DNA of 64,000 nt from Nocardioides luteus (GCF_014648595.1 NZ_BMRK01000008.1:1-64000), one strand, 5' to 3'; numbered from the stretch's first letter, positions 1 through 8,244 are shown. Made by a program: numbers and translations. Notes: a model not told the origin generated them from the sequence alone.

Positions 1-84
1 CCGACCGCACTGACGCCTCGACCGACCGCACTGACGCCTCGACCGACCGGGCTGACGCCTCGACCGACCGGGGTGACGCCTCGC
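1..84. repeat. Tandem 21-bp repeat, four copies, cut by the window edge
   Basis: Four head-to-tail copies of a 21-bp unit begin at 1, 22, 43 and 64, with consensus ccgaccgcactgacgcctcg plus a. Copies 1 and 2 are identical. Copies 3 and 4 differ only in the middle (cgggc, cgggg) and at the last base. The array ends 3 bases before the stop codon of the minus-strand binding-protein gene, so it lies in that gene's 3' flank and more copies may lie outside the window. A 21-bp period would be 7 codons if translated, but no gene supports this. Confidence 0.9.
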
Positions 85-87
85 GCG

Positions 88-1449
88 TCAGGAGCTGGGC
101 GAGGTGGTGGGGGTCGGGGAGCCGGTGGGGGTGGGCTGGGGGAAGACGGTCTTGGAGAGCTCGTCGATCTGGGTCGCGTAGTCCTCGACCTGGTCGGGCT
201 CGGAGACGGTGAGCGAGCCGCGTACGGGGGCGGCGGCGACCTTCTGGAGCTGGGCGAGCTGGGTGACCTCGGGGAGAACCTGCATGTCACGGACGGTGTC
301 GGTGAAGATGCGGGCGTTGCGGGGGTTGCGCTGAGGCTGGGTGAAGACCGGGGCGTAGCCGACCTCGGAGTTGACGGGCACGAAGTGGCCGGTGCGGACC
401 ATCTTGACGACCGACTCGGTCGAGATGAGGTAGGTCAGGAAGTCGGCGGCGGTGTCGGCGTCGGTCGCCTCGGCGCCCATGCAGAGGCCGGCGTAGTCGC
501 CGGTGGTGCCGTTGCCGCCCGGCATCGGCATCACATCCCACTGCATCCCGTCGGTCGCCCGAAGCTCGGAGACCAGCGAGCGGTCGCCGGCCAGCGCGAC
601 GAGCCGGCCCTGCTTGAAGGCCTGGAACGGGGTGCGGCCGTGGAGCTCCTTCGAGGTGGCCAGCACGTTGGGCTGGGAGAAGACCTCGACGAGGTCCTCG
701 TACGCGCTGGAGGACTCGCCGAGCGCGGTCGTCGTCGGCTCCAGCGGGTCGTCGAAGAGGGTCGCGCCCGCGCCGGCGAGCCAGGGCATCAGGGCGGTGA
801 GGTTCGGCTCGACGTAGGTGCCCCGGAGGCCCTTGCGCTGCTCGGTGGCGTGGGTCATCGCGGCGCCGAACTGCTCGAGGTTCCAGTTGCGCAGGGAGCC
901 GTCGGCCCGGACGCTGGGCGTGGGCAGGCCCTCCTCCTTCATCGCCTCGAAGTCGATGAGCCCGGTGTTGACGTAGACCACCTGCGGCGAGACCGAGTAG
1001 GGCATGCACTCCAGGCGCCGGTCGACGGAGAAGTCCTCCATCGCCTCGCGGGAGTACTTGTCGCCGAAGTCGACGTTGCGCGCCTCCAGCAGGGTGTCGA
1101 CGGGCTGGATGTTCTTGTCCTCGGCGAACTTGACGACGTCGGCGCGCGGAGTGAGCACCACGTCGACCTTCTCTCCGCCGGTGATCGCCGCGGTGAGCTG
1201 GTCGGCGGTGGGCCAGGACTTCACCTCGACGGTGACGTTGGGGACCTGCTGGGTGTATTCGGCCGCGAGCTGCTTGTAGGTGTCGACCAGCGCCTTGTGA
1301 CCGGAGACCCCGAAGACGAGCTTCACCTTCGCCGGCGGCTTCGTCGCTGCGGTCGGCGACGGCTTCGAAGCCGGCTCACCGCCACATGCGGCGAGGGACG
1401 CCGAGAGAACCGCCACCAGAAGCGCCGTTGCCAGCCGCGTGCGCCGCAC
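88..1449 (-). CDS. ABC transporter extracellular solute-binding lipoprotein
   Basis: Predicted secreted, lipid-anchored binding protein of an ABC importer, probably of the carbohydrate-type family 1. The N-terminus is a lipoprotein signal: RRTR, a hydrophobic stretch, then lipobox LAAC with Cys22, followed by a Ser/Pro/Thr/Lys linker. The body has the expected features (VKLVFGVSGH start, FLTYLISTESVVKMV near the C-terminus) and a usual length of 453 aa. I chose the GTG at 1449 because GGAGG lies 5 nt upstream. ATGs at 1452 and 1461 are also in frame, but they sit too close to that site or lack one. No permease or ATPase gene is adjacent, so the partner transporter and substrate are unknown. 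Confidence 0.8.
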   Translation of the reverse strand: MRRTRLATALLVAVLSASLAACGGEPASKPSPTAATKPPAKVKLVFGVSGHKALVDTYKQLAAEYTQQVPNVTVEVKSWPTADQLTAAITGGEKVDVVLTPRADVVKFAEDKNIQPVDTLLEARNVDFGDKYSREAMEDFSVDRRLECMPYSVSPQVVYVNTGLIDFEAMKEEGLPTPSVRADGSLRNWNLEQFGAAMTHATEQRKGLRGTYVEPNLTALMPWLAGAGATLFDDPLEPTTTALGESSSAYEDLVEVFSQPNVLATSKELHGRTPFQAFKQGRLVALAGDRSLVSELRATDGMQWDVMPMPGGNGTTGDYAGLCMGAEATDADTAADFLTYLISTESVVKMVRTGHFVPVNSEVGYAPVFTQPQRNPRNARIFTDTVRDMQVLPEVTQLAQLQKVAAAPVRGSLTVSEPDQVEDYATQIDELSKTVFPQPTPTGSPTPTTSPSS

Positions 1450-1473
1450 CATTTCCTCCATCTCAACACCAGG

Positions 1474-1504
1474 ACCGGGTCTGTGATGCTTCCACAGACC
1501 CGGT
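1474..1504. promoter_or_regulatory. 12-bp inverted repeat upstream of the binding-protein gene
   Basis: A perfect 12-bp inverted repeat, accgggtctgtg, with a 7-nt centre lies 25 bases upstream of the chosen start of the minus-strand lipoprotein gene and just downstream of the PemK-like gene. It could be a terminator for the PemK-like gene. The T run, however, follows the stem on the plus strand, the wrong side for that role, so an operator for the lipoprotein gene is the alternative. A 10-bp palindrome ggtacgtacc follows at 1525-1534. Confidence 0.5.
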
Positions 1505-1580
1505 TTACCAGCGATTCACTTTACGGTACGTACCTGGACGCTTCCTGAGAACCGCGCCCCGGAAGACCCTTCAGGACCCG

Positions 1581-1991
1581 TCAGGCGAGGTGATCGCGTG
1601 CGGCCTTGATCACATCGTCGAAGATCTCCCGCGCCAGCGCATCACCCTCACGGCGTACGTCCTTGGGGTCCATCCGGATGAGCCGGTCCAGGCGCACCTC
1701 GGAGGGCCGGCCCTGGCGGTCCCAGCCGCCGGTGCCGACGTCCATCCAGTGGCGGCCGTAGCGGGCCTCCTGGGCCTCGTCGCGGTCGTGGTCCTTGCTG
1801 GTCAGCATCAGGCAGAGCAGCAGGCCGCCCTTGCGGCCGATCACCAGGACGGGTCGGTCCTTGCCCTGGGTCTCGTCGTCCTCGTAGGGGACCCAGCCCC
1901 ACACGACCTCACCCGGATCGGCGTCACCGTCGCCGATGTCGGGCTCGTAGGAGATGGCGCTCTTGCGCGGGGCGGGCTGGGTGTCGGTCAC
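1581..1991 (-). CDS. PemK/MazF-like toxin-family protein
   Basis: A 136-aa protein with the PemK-type fold signature near its start: GEVVWGWVPYEDD, then KDRPVLVIGR, a hydrophobic strand and LTSKDHDRD. Family members are often mRNA-cleaving ribonucleases of type II toxin-antitoxin pairs. The GTG start at 1991 is set by AAGGAG six bases upstream, and the frame continues upstream without a comparable site. No small antitoxin-like ORF flanks it: the next gene on one side is the binding protein, on the other a 198-aa protein of unknown role. It may therefore be a solitary member with a different role. Family assignment is firm; toxin activity is inference. Confidence 0.75.
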   Translation of the reverse strand: MTDTQPAPRKSAISYEPDIGDGDADPGEVVWGWVPYEDDETQGKDRPVLVIGRKGGLLLCLMLTSKDHDRDEAQEARYGRHWMDVGTGGWDRQGRPSEVRLDRLIRMDPKDVRREGDALAREIFDDVIKAARDHLA

Positions 1992-2217
1992 ATCGGCTCC
2001 TTGTCGGTGGCGAACATCTTGGCCACCCGGCCGAGGGACATCGAGAAATGAGATGAACACGCCGGACCGGGAGCGCCTCACGGCGCAAGGCCGCTCGTAG
2101 CGGCTGAAGTTGGGACCCGGGGCTGCCGCAGCCCGACGTGCTCGGCGACCAGTGTAGCGGCGCCACCAACAGTCTCAACCAACAGTCTCGTCAGAGCGAG
2201 CAGGAGGTTATCCCACC

Positions 2218-2814
2218 TCAGCTGAGACGGTGCTCCAGCTCGGCATGTCCCGCGGCCTCGAGCTGCTCGGAGAGCTGCAGCATGTTGCGTACGTCCTTGG
2301 CGGCTGCGTGCGGGTCCAGAGCCGCCCGTCCGGCGGCGATGACGCGGGAGAAGGCGGCGGCGCGGAGCAGCACCACGGCGAAGTCGCTCCCGGCGATCCC
2401 GCGCAGCACCTCGTCGACCATCGACTTGAGCTCCTCCGGGCCCGGAGGGTCGGCGACCCCGGCCACCACGTGGGCGACCTGGGCCTTCGCCCGGCCGGCG
2501 TCGAACTCGCGCGCAGCACCCACCGGGTCCGCGTAGACCCAGCTGCGCAGCAGGAAGAGCCGCCACAGACAGCCGGCCAGCGACTCCGCCGGCGAGCTCG
2601 ACCAGACCTCGGCGATCGTCTCGATGCCCTCCGACTCGGCCAGGTGGAGGATCCGCTCGGCCACCGCCGGGTCCTCGCTGTCGCGCGCACCGCGGACCAG
2701 CGCCGTCGCCGCCATGTCCGCCGCCTCCTGCACCAGGGCAGGGTCGTCACCCCCGAGGAGGGAGTCGAAGAACCCGTCCCCGGGACGCATCGGCGAGTGG
2801 AACTCTCTGGGCAT
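2218..2814 (-). CDS. Conserved hypothetical, helical, leaderless
   Basis: I do not recognise a named family. The 198-aa product is rich in Ala, Glu and Leu and looks wholly helical, with no signal peptide or membrane segment (for example VAERILHLAESEGIETIAEV and AAGRAALDPHAAAKDVRNML). Start at 2814 (MPREFHSP) is chosen because a TAGGCT hexamer at 2822-2827 ends 7 bases before this ATG, the layout of a leaderless actinobacterial promoter. The ORF could extend 8 codons further. It lies between hrpA and the PemK-like gene on the same strand, separated from hrpA by a long inverted repeat. Confidence 0.6.
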   Translation of the reverse strand: MPREFHSPMRPGDGFFDSLLGGDDPALVQEAADMAATALVRGARDSEDPAVAERILHLAESEGIETIAEVWSSSPAESLAGCLWRLFLLRSWVYADPVGAAREFDAGRAKAQVAHVVAGVADPPGPEELKSMVDEVLRGIAGSDFAVVLLRAAAFSRVIAAGRAALDPHAAAKDVRNMLQLSEQLEAAGHAELEHRLS

Positions 2815-2843
2815 CGAACCGAGCCTAGCGGCCGCCACCCACG

Positions 2844-2914
2844 TGTAACACGTCGTTCGTAGGACTATCCGGTCGTTCCAATAGGGCGAACAGTCCTACG
2901 AACGACGTGTTACA
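2844..2914. repeat. 23-bp perfect inverted repeat (hairpin) downstream of hrpA
   Basis: Two perfectly complementary 23-base arms (2844-2866 and 2892-2914) flank a 25-base centre. The left arm begins tgtaacacgtcgttcgtagg. The right arm lies 12 bases past the hrpA stop codon. There is no T run on either side, so a classical terminator is only one reading; a factor-bound site or a small mobile palindromic element are others. It separates hrpA from the next minus-strand gene. Confidence 0.85.
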
Positions 2915-2926
2915 TGCGTCGCGGCG

Positions 2927-5900
2927 CTACCCGAGCAGCTTGCGGATCCGCGCGTCGGAGACCTTCTCGGCGGTGCCGAGCTGCTGGGCCCAGAGCTGGA
3001 CGCGGTACTCCTCGAGCATCCACCGCACCTGCCGCAGACGGGGCCCGGGCGGGCGCCCCTCGGGCAGCGCCTCGATCTGGTGGAGGTAGGCCTCCTGGAG
3101 CGATGCGATGCGGTCGTAAGTGGTGCGGTCGCCGCGCAGGTCGGTGTCGAGCTTGCGGCGGCGCTCGACGATGGCCTTCAGGTAGGTCGGGTAGCGCCGG
3201 ATCTGCTGGGTGCCGGCCTCGGCGACGAAGCCGCGGTGCACCAGCCGGGCCAGCTGCTCCTTCATGTCGGTCAGCGCGGGGAGCTGGAACATGTCGGCCC
3301 GCCCGGAGAGCGCCTTGTCGGTCTCGCGATAGGCCTCCAGGGCCCGCATCACGTCGGCGAGCACCGCACGGACGGCGGCGACCAGGTCGGCCGGCTTGCC
3401 GGCTGCGGCCAGCAGTGCGGCGTACGCCTCCTCGGTCCGCGGCAGCGGACGGGCGTCGACCAGCTGGCGGACGACGGCGGCGCGACAGTCCTCGACGAGC
3501 TCGGCGGCGCTCGGGTAGGGCGACCCGGCGAGCGCGAGCTTCTCCATCGTGGAGAGCCCGTCGACGACCTGCTTGGTGACGTCGGGCAGCGCCAGGAGGA
3601 GCAGCCGCACGACGCCGAGACGATGGCGCGCCTCGGCTTCCTCTGCGGAGCCGGCGACGACGAGCCCGACCGTCGAGCCCTCGTCGGAGAGGCACGGGAA
3701 GACGGTGACCTCGTGGCCGGCGCGCTTCTCGGTCACCGTGGTCTCGATCGTCCCGAAGACCCAGGATGTCTCGCCGGTGCGGGTGTGACCGGCCGAGGCG
3801 GCGACCTCGGCGATCGCGGCCTCGAACTCACCCTCGAGCGGCGCCTTGAGCGCGTCCAGGTCCTTGCCACGGGCCGCCTCGCTGCCGTCCTCGCCGACGA
3901 CCCGGTAGGTCGGGCGCAGGTGCTCGGGCACCTTGGACCAGTCCCACGCCTCGCGCGGGATGTGGACCCCGGCGGTCGAGCGCGCCCAACGCTCCAGCGC
4001 GTCGAGCAGCGGCTCCTCCCCCGGCGGCGTCTCCTTCAGGAACGCCCGCGCCTTGTCGGGCGCCGGCACGAAGCTGACCCGCAGCGGTTTGGGCAGCGAG
4101 CGGATCAGCGCCGTCACCAGCTCCTCGCGCAGCCCCGGCACGAGCCAGGAGAAGTCGTCGGCCCCGACGCGGTTGAGCGTGGCGACGGGTACGTCGATCG
4201 TAAGCCCGTCGTCGGCGGCGCCCGGCTCGAACTGGTAGCTCAGCGAGAACGTGAGCGGCCCGCCGCCGGGGTTCTGCAGCGCCCACTCGGCGGGGAAGTC
4301 GTCCTCGGTGACCTCGTCGGCGGCCTCGTTGGTGAGCATCGAGAGCTCGAAGGTGAGCAGGTCGGGCGTCTCGCGCCGGGCCTGCTTCCACCACTGGTCG
4401 AAGTGGGCTCCCGAGACGATGGACGCCGGGAGGCGGCGGTCGTAGAAGTCGAACAGCGCGTGCTCGTCGACCACGATGTCGCGCCGCCGGGCGCGGTGCT
4501 CGAGCTCCTCGGCCTCCTCGAGAAGCTTGGCGTTGTCGCGGAGGAACCGGTGGTTCGTACGCCACTCGCCGTAGACCAGCGCATGCCGGATGAAGAGCTC
4601 GCGGGAGAGCTCGGGATCGATCTTGCCGAAGGCGACCGGCCGGTCGGCCACCAGCGGCACGCCGTAGAGGGTCACCTTCTCCCGGGCCATCACCGAGGCG
4701 CGCTTCTGAGACCAGTGCGGCTCGGAGTAGGTGCGCTTGACCAGGTCACGACCGAGTCGCTCGGCCCACTCCGGCTTGATCGAGGCGTTCTGCCGGGCCC
4801 AGAGCCGGGAGGTCTCCACCAGCTCGGCCGACATCACGAACTGCGGGTTCTTCCGGTGGAGCGCCGAGCCGGGGAAGATCGCGAACTTCGCCCCGCGAGC
4901 GCCCTGGTACTCCCGAGGCCCGGGTCGCCGCTTCTCCCGCGCCCGGGCGGCGTCGGCCTTGGAGTCGCGCTCCTCCAGGGCCCCGATGTGGGAGAGCAGC
5001 CCGGAGAGCAGCGCCTGGTGGATGCCGTCGGCGTCGTACGCGGCTCCGCCGGAGCCCTCCACGGTCTCGACAGGCTCGACAGGCTCGACCACCGGAGCCT
5101 TGCCGAGGTCGATCTTCATCTCCCGGCACACCTGCCGCAGCTGCGACTCCAGGTCCTGCCACTCCCGCACGCGTACGTAGTGGAGGAACTCCCGCTTGCA
5201 CAGCCGCCGGAACGCGCTGGAGGAGAGCTCGCGCTGCTGTGCCTTCAGATAGCGCCACAGGTTGAGCCAGGTGAGGAAGTCGGAGGTCTCGTCCTTGAAC
5301 CGCGCGTGCAGCTGGTCGGCCTGCGCCTGCTCCTTGGGATGGTCCTGACCGGGACGCTCGCGGGGGTCCTGGAGCGAGAGCGCGGCAGCGACCACGATGA
5401 CGTCGCGTACGCAGCCGAGCCGCTCGGCCTCCAGCACCATCCGCGCCAACCGCGGGTCGATCGGCAGCCTGGCCAGCCGTCTTCCCAGCTTGGTCAGCCG
5501 CTGGCCGCGCATCGCGCCGAGCTCCTCGAGGAGCTGTACGCCAGCCGTGATGTTGCGCCGGTCCGGCGCCTCCACGAACGGGAACCGGGCGATGTCGCCC
5601 AGCCCGAGCGAGGCCATCTGCAGGATGACGCTCGCCAGGTTGGTGCGCAGGATCTCGGGGTCGGTGAACTCCGGGCGCCCCTCGAAGTCCTCCTCGGAGT
5701 AGAGCCGGATCGCGATGCCGGCCTCGACCCGGCCCGTACGTCCCGACCGCTGGTTCGCGGAGGCCTGCGAGATCGGCTCGATGGGCAGCCGCTGCACCTT
5801 GGTGCGGGCGGAGTAGCGCGAGATCCGGGCGACGCCGGTGTCGACGACGTACTTGATTCCGGGGACCGTCAGCGAGGTCTCGGCGACGTTGGTCGCGAGC

Positions 5901-6823
5901 ACGATCCGGCGGCCGGTGTGGGGCGAGAAGACGCGGTGCTGGTCGGCGGCCGAGAGGCGCGAGAAGAGCGGGACGATCTCGACCAGACCTGTCGACTGAC
6001 GGCCACGGTTCACGCCCAGCGCGTCGTTCAAGGCGTCCGCCGCGTCCCGGATCTCCCGCTCCCCCGGCAGGAAGACCAGTACGTCGCCGGGCCCCTCGGC
6101 CGAAAGCTCCTTGACCGCGTCGACGATCGCCTCGGTCTGGTCGCGGACGACGACCTCGCCCTCTTCGTCCTCCTCGGAGAGCTCCATCAGCGGCCGGTAG
6201 CGGACCTCGACGGGGTAGGTGCGCCCGGAGACCTCGATGATCGGCGCCGGCTCCCCGGTCCGCGCGTCGGAGAAGTGGGCGGCGAACCGCTCGGGGTCGA
6301 TCGTCGCCGAGGTGATGATCACCTTGAGATCGGGGCGGCGCGGCAGGAGCCGGCGCAGGTAGCCCAGCAGGAAGTCGATGTTGAGCGAGCGCTCGTGGGC
6401 CTCGTCGATGATGATCGTGTCGTAACGGCGCAGGTCACGGTCGCGCTGGAGCTCGGCGAGCAGGATGCCGTCGGTCATCAGCTTGATCCGCGAGGCCTTG
6501 GACGACTTGTCCATGAACCGCACCTGGTAGCCGACCAGGTCGCCGAGCTCGGTGCCGAGCTCGGAGGCGATCCGCTCGGCCACCGACCGCGCGGCGATCC
6601 GGCGCGGCTGGGTGTGACCGATGATCCCGTCGGTCCCGCGGCCCAGCTCCAGGCAGATCTTGGGCAGCTGCGTCGTCTTACCCGACCCGGTCTCACCGGC
6701 GACGATCACGACCTGGTGGTCACGGATGGCCGCGGCGATGTCATCGCGGCGCTGGGAGACCGGGAGCTCGGCGGGATAGGTGATCGCGACGGAGGTGACG
6801 GCGGGCTGGTCGGATTCGGACAT
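2927..6823 (-). CDS. hrpA: ATP-dependent RNA helicase HrpA
   Basis: DEAH-box RNA helicase of about 1298 aa, the usual length for bacterial HrpA. Visible motifs are Walker A GETGSGKT (43-50), DEAH (140-143), SAT (ITSATIDPERF), and the C-terminal helicase core with RIVLATNVAETSLTVPGI and QRSGRTGR. HA2/OB and DUF3418-type regions follow, as in the HrpA family. The likely role is RNA remodelling or mRNA turnover in the cytoplasm. Starts at 6823, 6835 and 6865 are all possible. The core homology begins after 6823, while 6865 has GGAGAG eight bases upstream. A Val-Glu-Pro-rich insert (VVEPVEPVETV) is encoded by a repeat at 5061-5093. The gene diverges from the esterase at 6937. Confidence 0.93.
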   Translation of the reverse strand: MSESDQPAVTSVAITYPAELPVSQRRDDIAAAIRDHQVVIVAGETGSGKTTQLPKICLELGRGTDGIIGHTQPRRIAARSVAERIASELGTELGDLVGYQVRFMDKSSKASRIKLMTDGILLAELQRDRDLRRYDTIIIDEAHERSLNIDFLLGYLRRLLPRRPDLKVIITSATIDPERFAAHFSDARTGEPAPIIEVSGRTYPVEVRYRPLMELSEEDEEGEVVVRDQTEAIVDAVKELSAEGPGDVLVFLPGEREIRDAADALNDALGVNRGRQSTGLVEIVPLFSRLSAADQHRVFSPHTGRRIVLATNVAETSLTVPGIKYVVDTGVARISRYSARTKVQRLPIEPISQASANQRSGRTGRVEAGIAIRLYSEEDFEGRPEFTDPEILRTNLASVILQMASLGLGDIARFPFVEAPDRRNITAGVQLLEELGAMRGQRLTKLGRRLARLPIDPRLARMVLEAERLGCVRDVIVVAAALSLQDPRERPGQDHPKEQAQADQLHARFKDETSDFLTWLNLWRYLKAQQRELSSSAFRRLCKREFLHYVRVREWQDLESQLRQVCREMKIDLGKAPVVEPVEPVETVEGSGGAAYDADGIHQALLSGLLSHIGALEERDSKADAARAREKRRPGPREYQGARGAKFAIFPGSALHRKNPQFVMSAELVETSRLWARQNASIKPEWAERLGRDLVKRTYSEPHWSQKRASVMAREKVTLYGVPLVADRPVAFGKIDPELSRELFIRHALVYGEWRTNHRFLRDNAKLLEEAEELEHRARRRDIVVDEHALFDFYDRRLPASIVSGAHFDQWWKQARRETPDLLTFELSMLTNEAADEVTEDDFPAEWALQNPGGGPLTFSLSYQFEPGAADDGLTIDVPVATLNRVGADDFSWLVPGLREELVTALIRSLPKPLRVSFVPAPDKARAFLKETPPGEEPLLDALERWARSTAGVHIPREAWDWSKVPEHLRPTYRVVGEDGSEAARGKDLDALKAPLEGEFEAAIAEVAASAGHTRTGETSWVFGTIETTVTEKRAGHEVTVFPCLSDEGSTVGLVVAGSAEEAEARHRLGVVRLLLLALPDVTKQVVDGLSTMEKLALAGSPYPSAAELVEDCRAAVVRQLVDARPLPRTEEAYAALLAAAGKPADLVAAVRAVLADVMRALEAYRETDKALSGRADMFQLPALTDMKEQLARLVHRGFVAEAGTQQIRRYPTYLKAIVERRRKLDTDLRGDRTTYDRIASLQEAYLHQIEALPEGRPPGPRLRQVRWMLEEYRVQLWAQQLGTAEKVSDARIRKLLG
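5061..5093. repeat. Intragenic repeat shared with 50074-50115
   Basis: The 20-mer acggtctcgacaggctcgac at 5061-5080 occurs again exactly at 50074-50093, and both copies run on into a ctcgaccacc end. Here it lies inside hrpA and on the minus strand encodes VVEPVEPVETV, a low-complexity insert in the linker after the helicase core. The repeated gtcgag core makes it partly palindromic. It looks like a dispersed REP-like element that tolerates insertion into coding sequence. Confidence 0.7.
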
Positions 6824-6936
6824 GAGGTGACCCATTCTCCCCCGGCGTACCCCATGACCGCACATCGGTTTCTCTCCGGCATCATCAGGGGCGGGCTGGA
6901 CCCACCAGCCCCCACGCTCGCCGAAGGACTTGGCTC

Positions 6937-7935
6937 ATGACCGACCCCACCCCCGTCTACCGCGACACCCCGCCCCGGCCGCCGTTCGACCCAGAGCTCG
7001 TCCCGGTCCTCGAGGCCGCGCTGGAGACCAACCTGCCGCTCTCCACCGAGACCCTCGACGAGAAGCGCCGGCTGATCATCGACGGCCCGCCCGACGTGCT
7101 GCCGGTGGACCTGACCGCGGGCGGGGCGGTGCGGGTCGAGGAGCGTGAGGTGCCCGGCCCCGAGGGCGCACCCGACGTCACCCTGCTGATCCTCAGTCCC
7201 GCGCTCGACGGCCCGCCGCGCCCGGCGATCTACTACGCCCACGGCGGCGGCATGGTGCTCGGCCACCGCCGGTTCGGGGTCGAGACCTTCCTTCCGTACG
7301 TCGCCGACGGCAGCGCCGTGGTCATCTCGGTCGAATACCGGCTGGCCCCGGAGAATCCCGACCCGGCGCCCGTCGAGGACGTCTACGCCGGCCTGGTCTG
7401 GACCGCGAAGAACGCCGCCGAGCTCGGCATCGACCCCGAGCACCTGATGATCGCCGGCACCAGCGCCGGCGGCGGGCTGGCGGCCGGCACCGCCCTGCTC
7501 GCCCGTGACCGCACCTTCCCGAAGCTGAGCCACCAGATCCTCATCTGCCCGATGCTCGACGACCGGTTCGAGACCGCCAGCAGCCGCATGCTCGACGGCG
7601 TCGGCTTCTGGGACCGCAACGCCAACCTGTTCGGCTGGACCGCGCTGCTCGGCGACCGGCGCGGCGGCCCCGACGTCACCCCGTACGCAGCCCCGGCCCG
7701 CGCCGAGGACCTCACCGGCCTGCCCCGCACCTACATCGACACCGGCTCCGCGGAGACGTTCCGCGACGAGATCATCACCTACGCCCGACGGCTCTCGGAG
7801 GCGGGCGTGAGCGTCGACTTCCACATGTGGGGCGGCGGGTTCCACGGGTTCGACTCGATGGCCGGCCATGCCGCCGTCTCGCGGGCGTCGATCGCGACCC
7901 GCGACGAGTTCGTCCGCCGGGCGCTCGGCGACTGA
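6937..7935 (+). CDS. Alpha/beta hydrolase, HSL-type esterase
   Basis: A 332-aa cytoplasmic esterase/lipase of the hormone-sensitive-lipase group. The oxyanion motif HGGG is at 102-105 and the nucleophile elbow GTSAGG has Ser176. The histidine is H303 in GGGFHGFD. The acid position in ETFRDE is Glu272, where most members have Asp. The ATG at 6937 follows AAGGACTTGGCTC, a usable ribosome site. It diverges from hrpA across about 110 bases and is followed by a 63-aa ORF. Substrate is unknown; short acyl esters are typical for the family. A second family member lies at 17576. Confidence 0.88.
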   Translation: MTDPTPVYRDTPPRPPFDPELVPVLEAALETNLPLSTETLDEKRRLIIDGPPDVLPVDLTAGGAVRVEEREVPGPEGAPDVTLLILSPALDGPPRPAIYYAHGGGMVLGHRRFGVETFLPYVADGSAVVISVEYRLAPENPDPAPVEDVYAGLVWTAKNAAELGIDPEHLMIAGTSAGGGLAAGTALLARDRTFPKLSHQILICPMLDDRFETASSRMLDGVGFWDRNANLFGWTALLGDRRGGPDVTPYAAPARAEDLTGLPRTYIDTGSAETFRDEIITYARRLSEAGVSVDFHMWGGGFHGFDSMAGHAAVSRASIATRDEFVRRALGD

Positions 7936-8028
7936 TCCGGGCGGCTGAGCTGCCGATTGATCCGCCGATTGATCCGCCGAGTGATCCGGGTTGTGAGCGT
8001 CGCGCTAGGAGGACTTGTACCGACAACC

Positions 8029-8034
8029 TAGATT
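8029..8034 (+). promoter_or_regulatory. Candidate leaderless -10 element TAGATT
   Basis: TAGATT fits the actinobacterial TANNNT -10 pattern and ends 8 bases before the ATG of the small ORF at 8043. Transcription would then start at or very near the start codon. No good -35 is visible at 17-18 bases. Confidence 0.45.
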
Positions 8035-8042
8035 ATGTGCCC

Positions 8043-8234
8043 ATGACCGGGGAGCCGAGCGAGAACGATGTCCAGGACGCGCTGCGCGCGCTCCGCGGAG
8101 AGGACGACCCTCACCACGAGCGGTCGGTGCAGACCGTTCTCGACCTCCATCGGCTTCGCGACGCCCTGACCCGGTTCGGCGACGACGAGCCGGCCGGCGA
8201 CACCAAACCGGCTCGCAACCGGTTCCGAGGTTGA
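8043..8234 (+). CDS. Small hypothetical protein, 63 aa
   Basis: A short acidic protein, MTGEPSENDVQDALRALRG onward, containing a helix-like stretch HHERSVQTVLDLHRLRDAL and ending in a basic tail KPARNRFRG. I do not recognise a family. A -10-like TAGATT 8 bases upstream supports expression from this ATG, and codon use resembles the neighbours. The open frame extends upstream, but into the intergenic sequence after the esterase. It lies 60 bases before the citrate synthase start and could share a transcript with it. Confidence 0.5.
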   Translation: MTGEPSENDVQDALRALRGEDDPHHERSVQTVLDLHRLRDALTRFGDDEPAGDTKPARNRFRG

Positions 8235-8244
8235 GTCGAAATCA

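Noticed and set aside
1-84. Possible CRISPR array in the 21-bp tandem repeats
   Set aside because: Copies are directly adjacent with no spacers, and no cas gene is present.
3080-6940. A 1286-codon open frame antisense to hrpA
   Set aside because: It is a shadow of hrpA in GC-rich DNA: its protein is Gly/Val/Asp/Leu-rich without domain motifs, and it follows the third-codon GC pattern of the real gene.
7936-7990. Short direct repeats (ccgattgatccg) after the esterase
   Set aside because: Only two to three imperfect copies just after a stop codon. Nothing ties them to a function.
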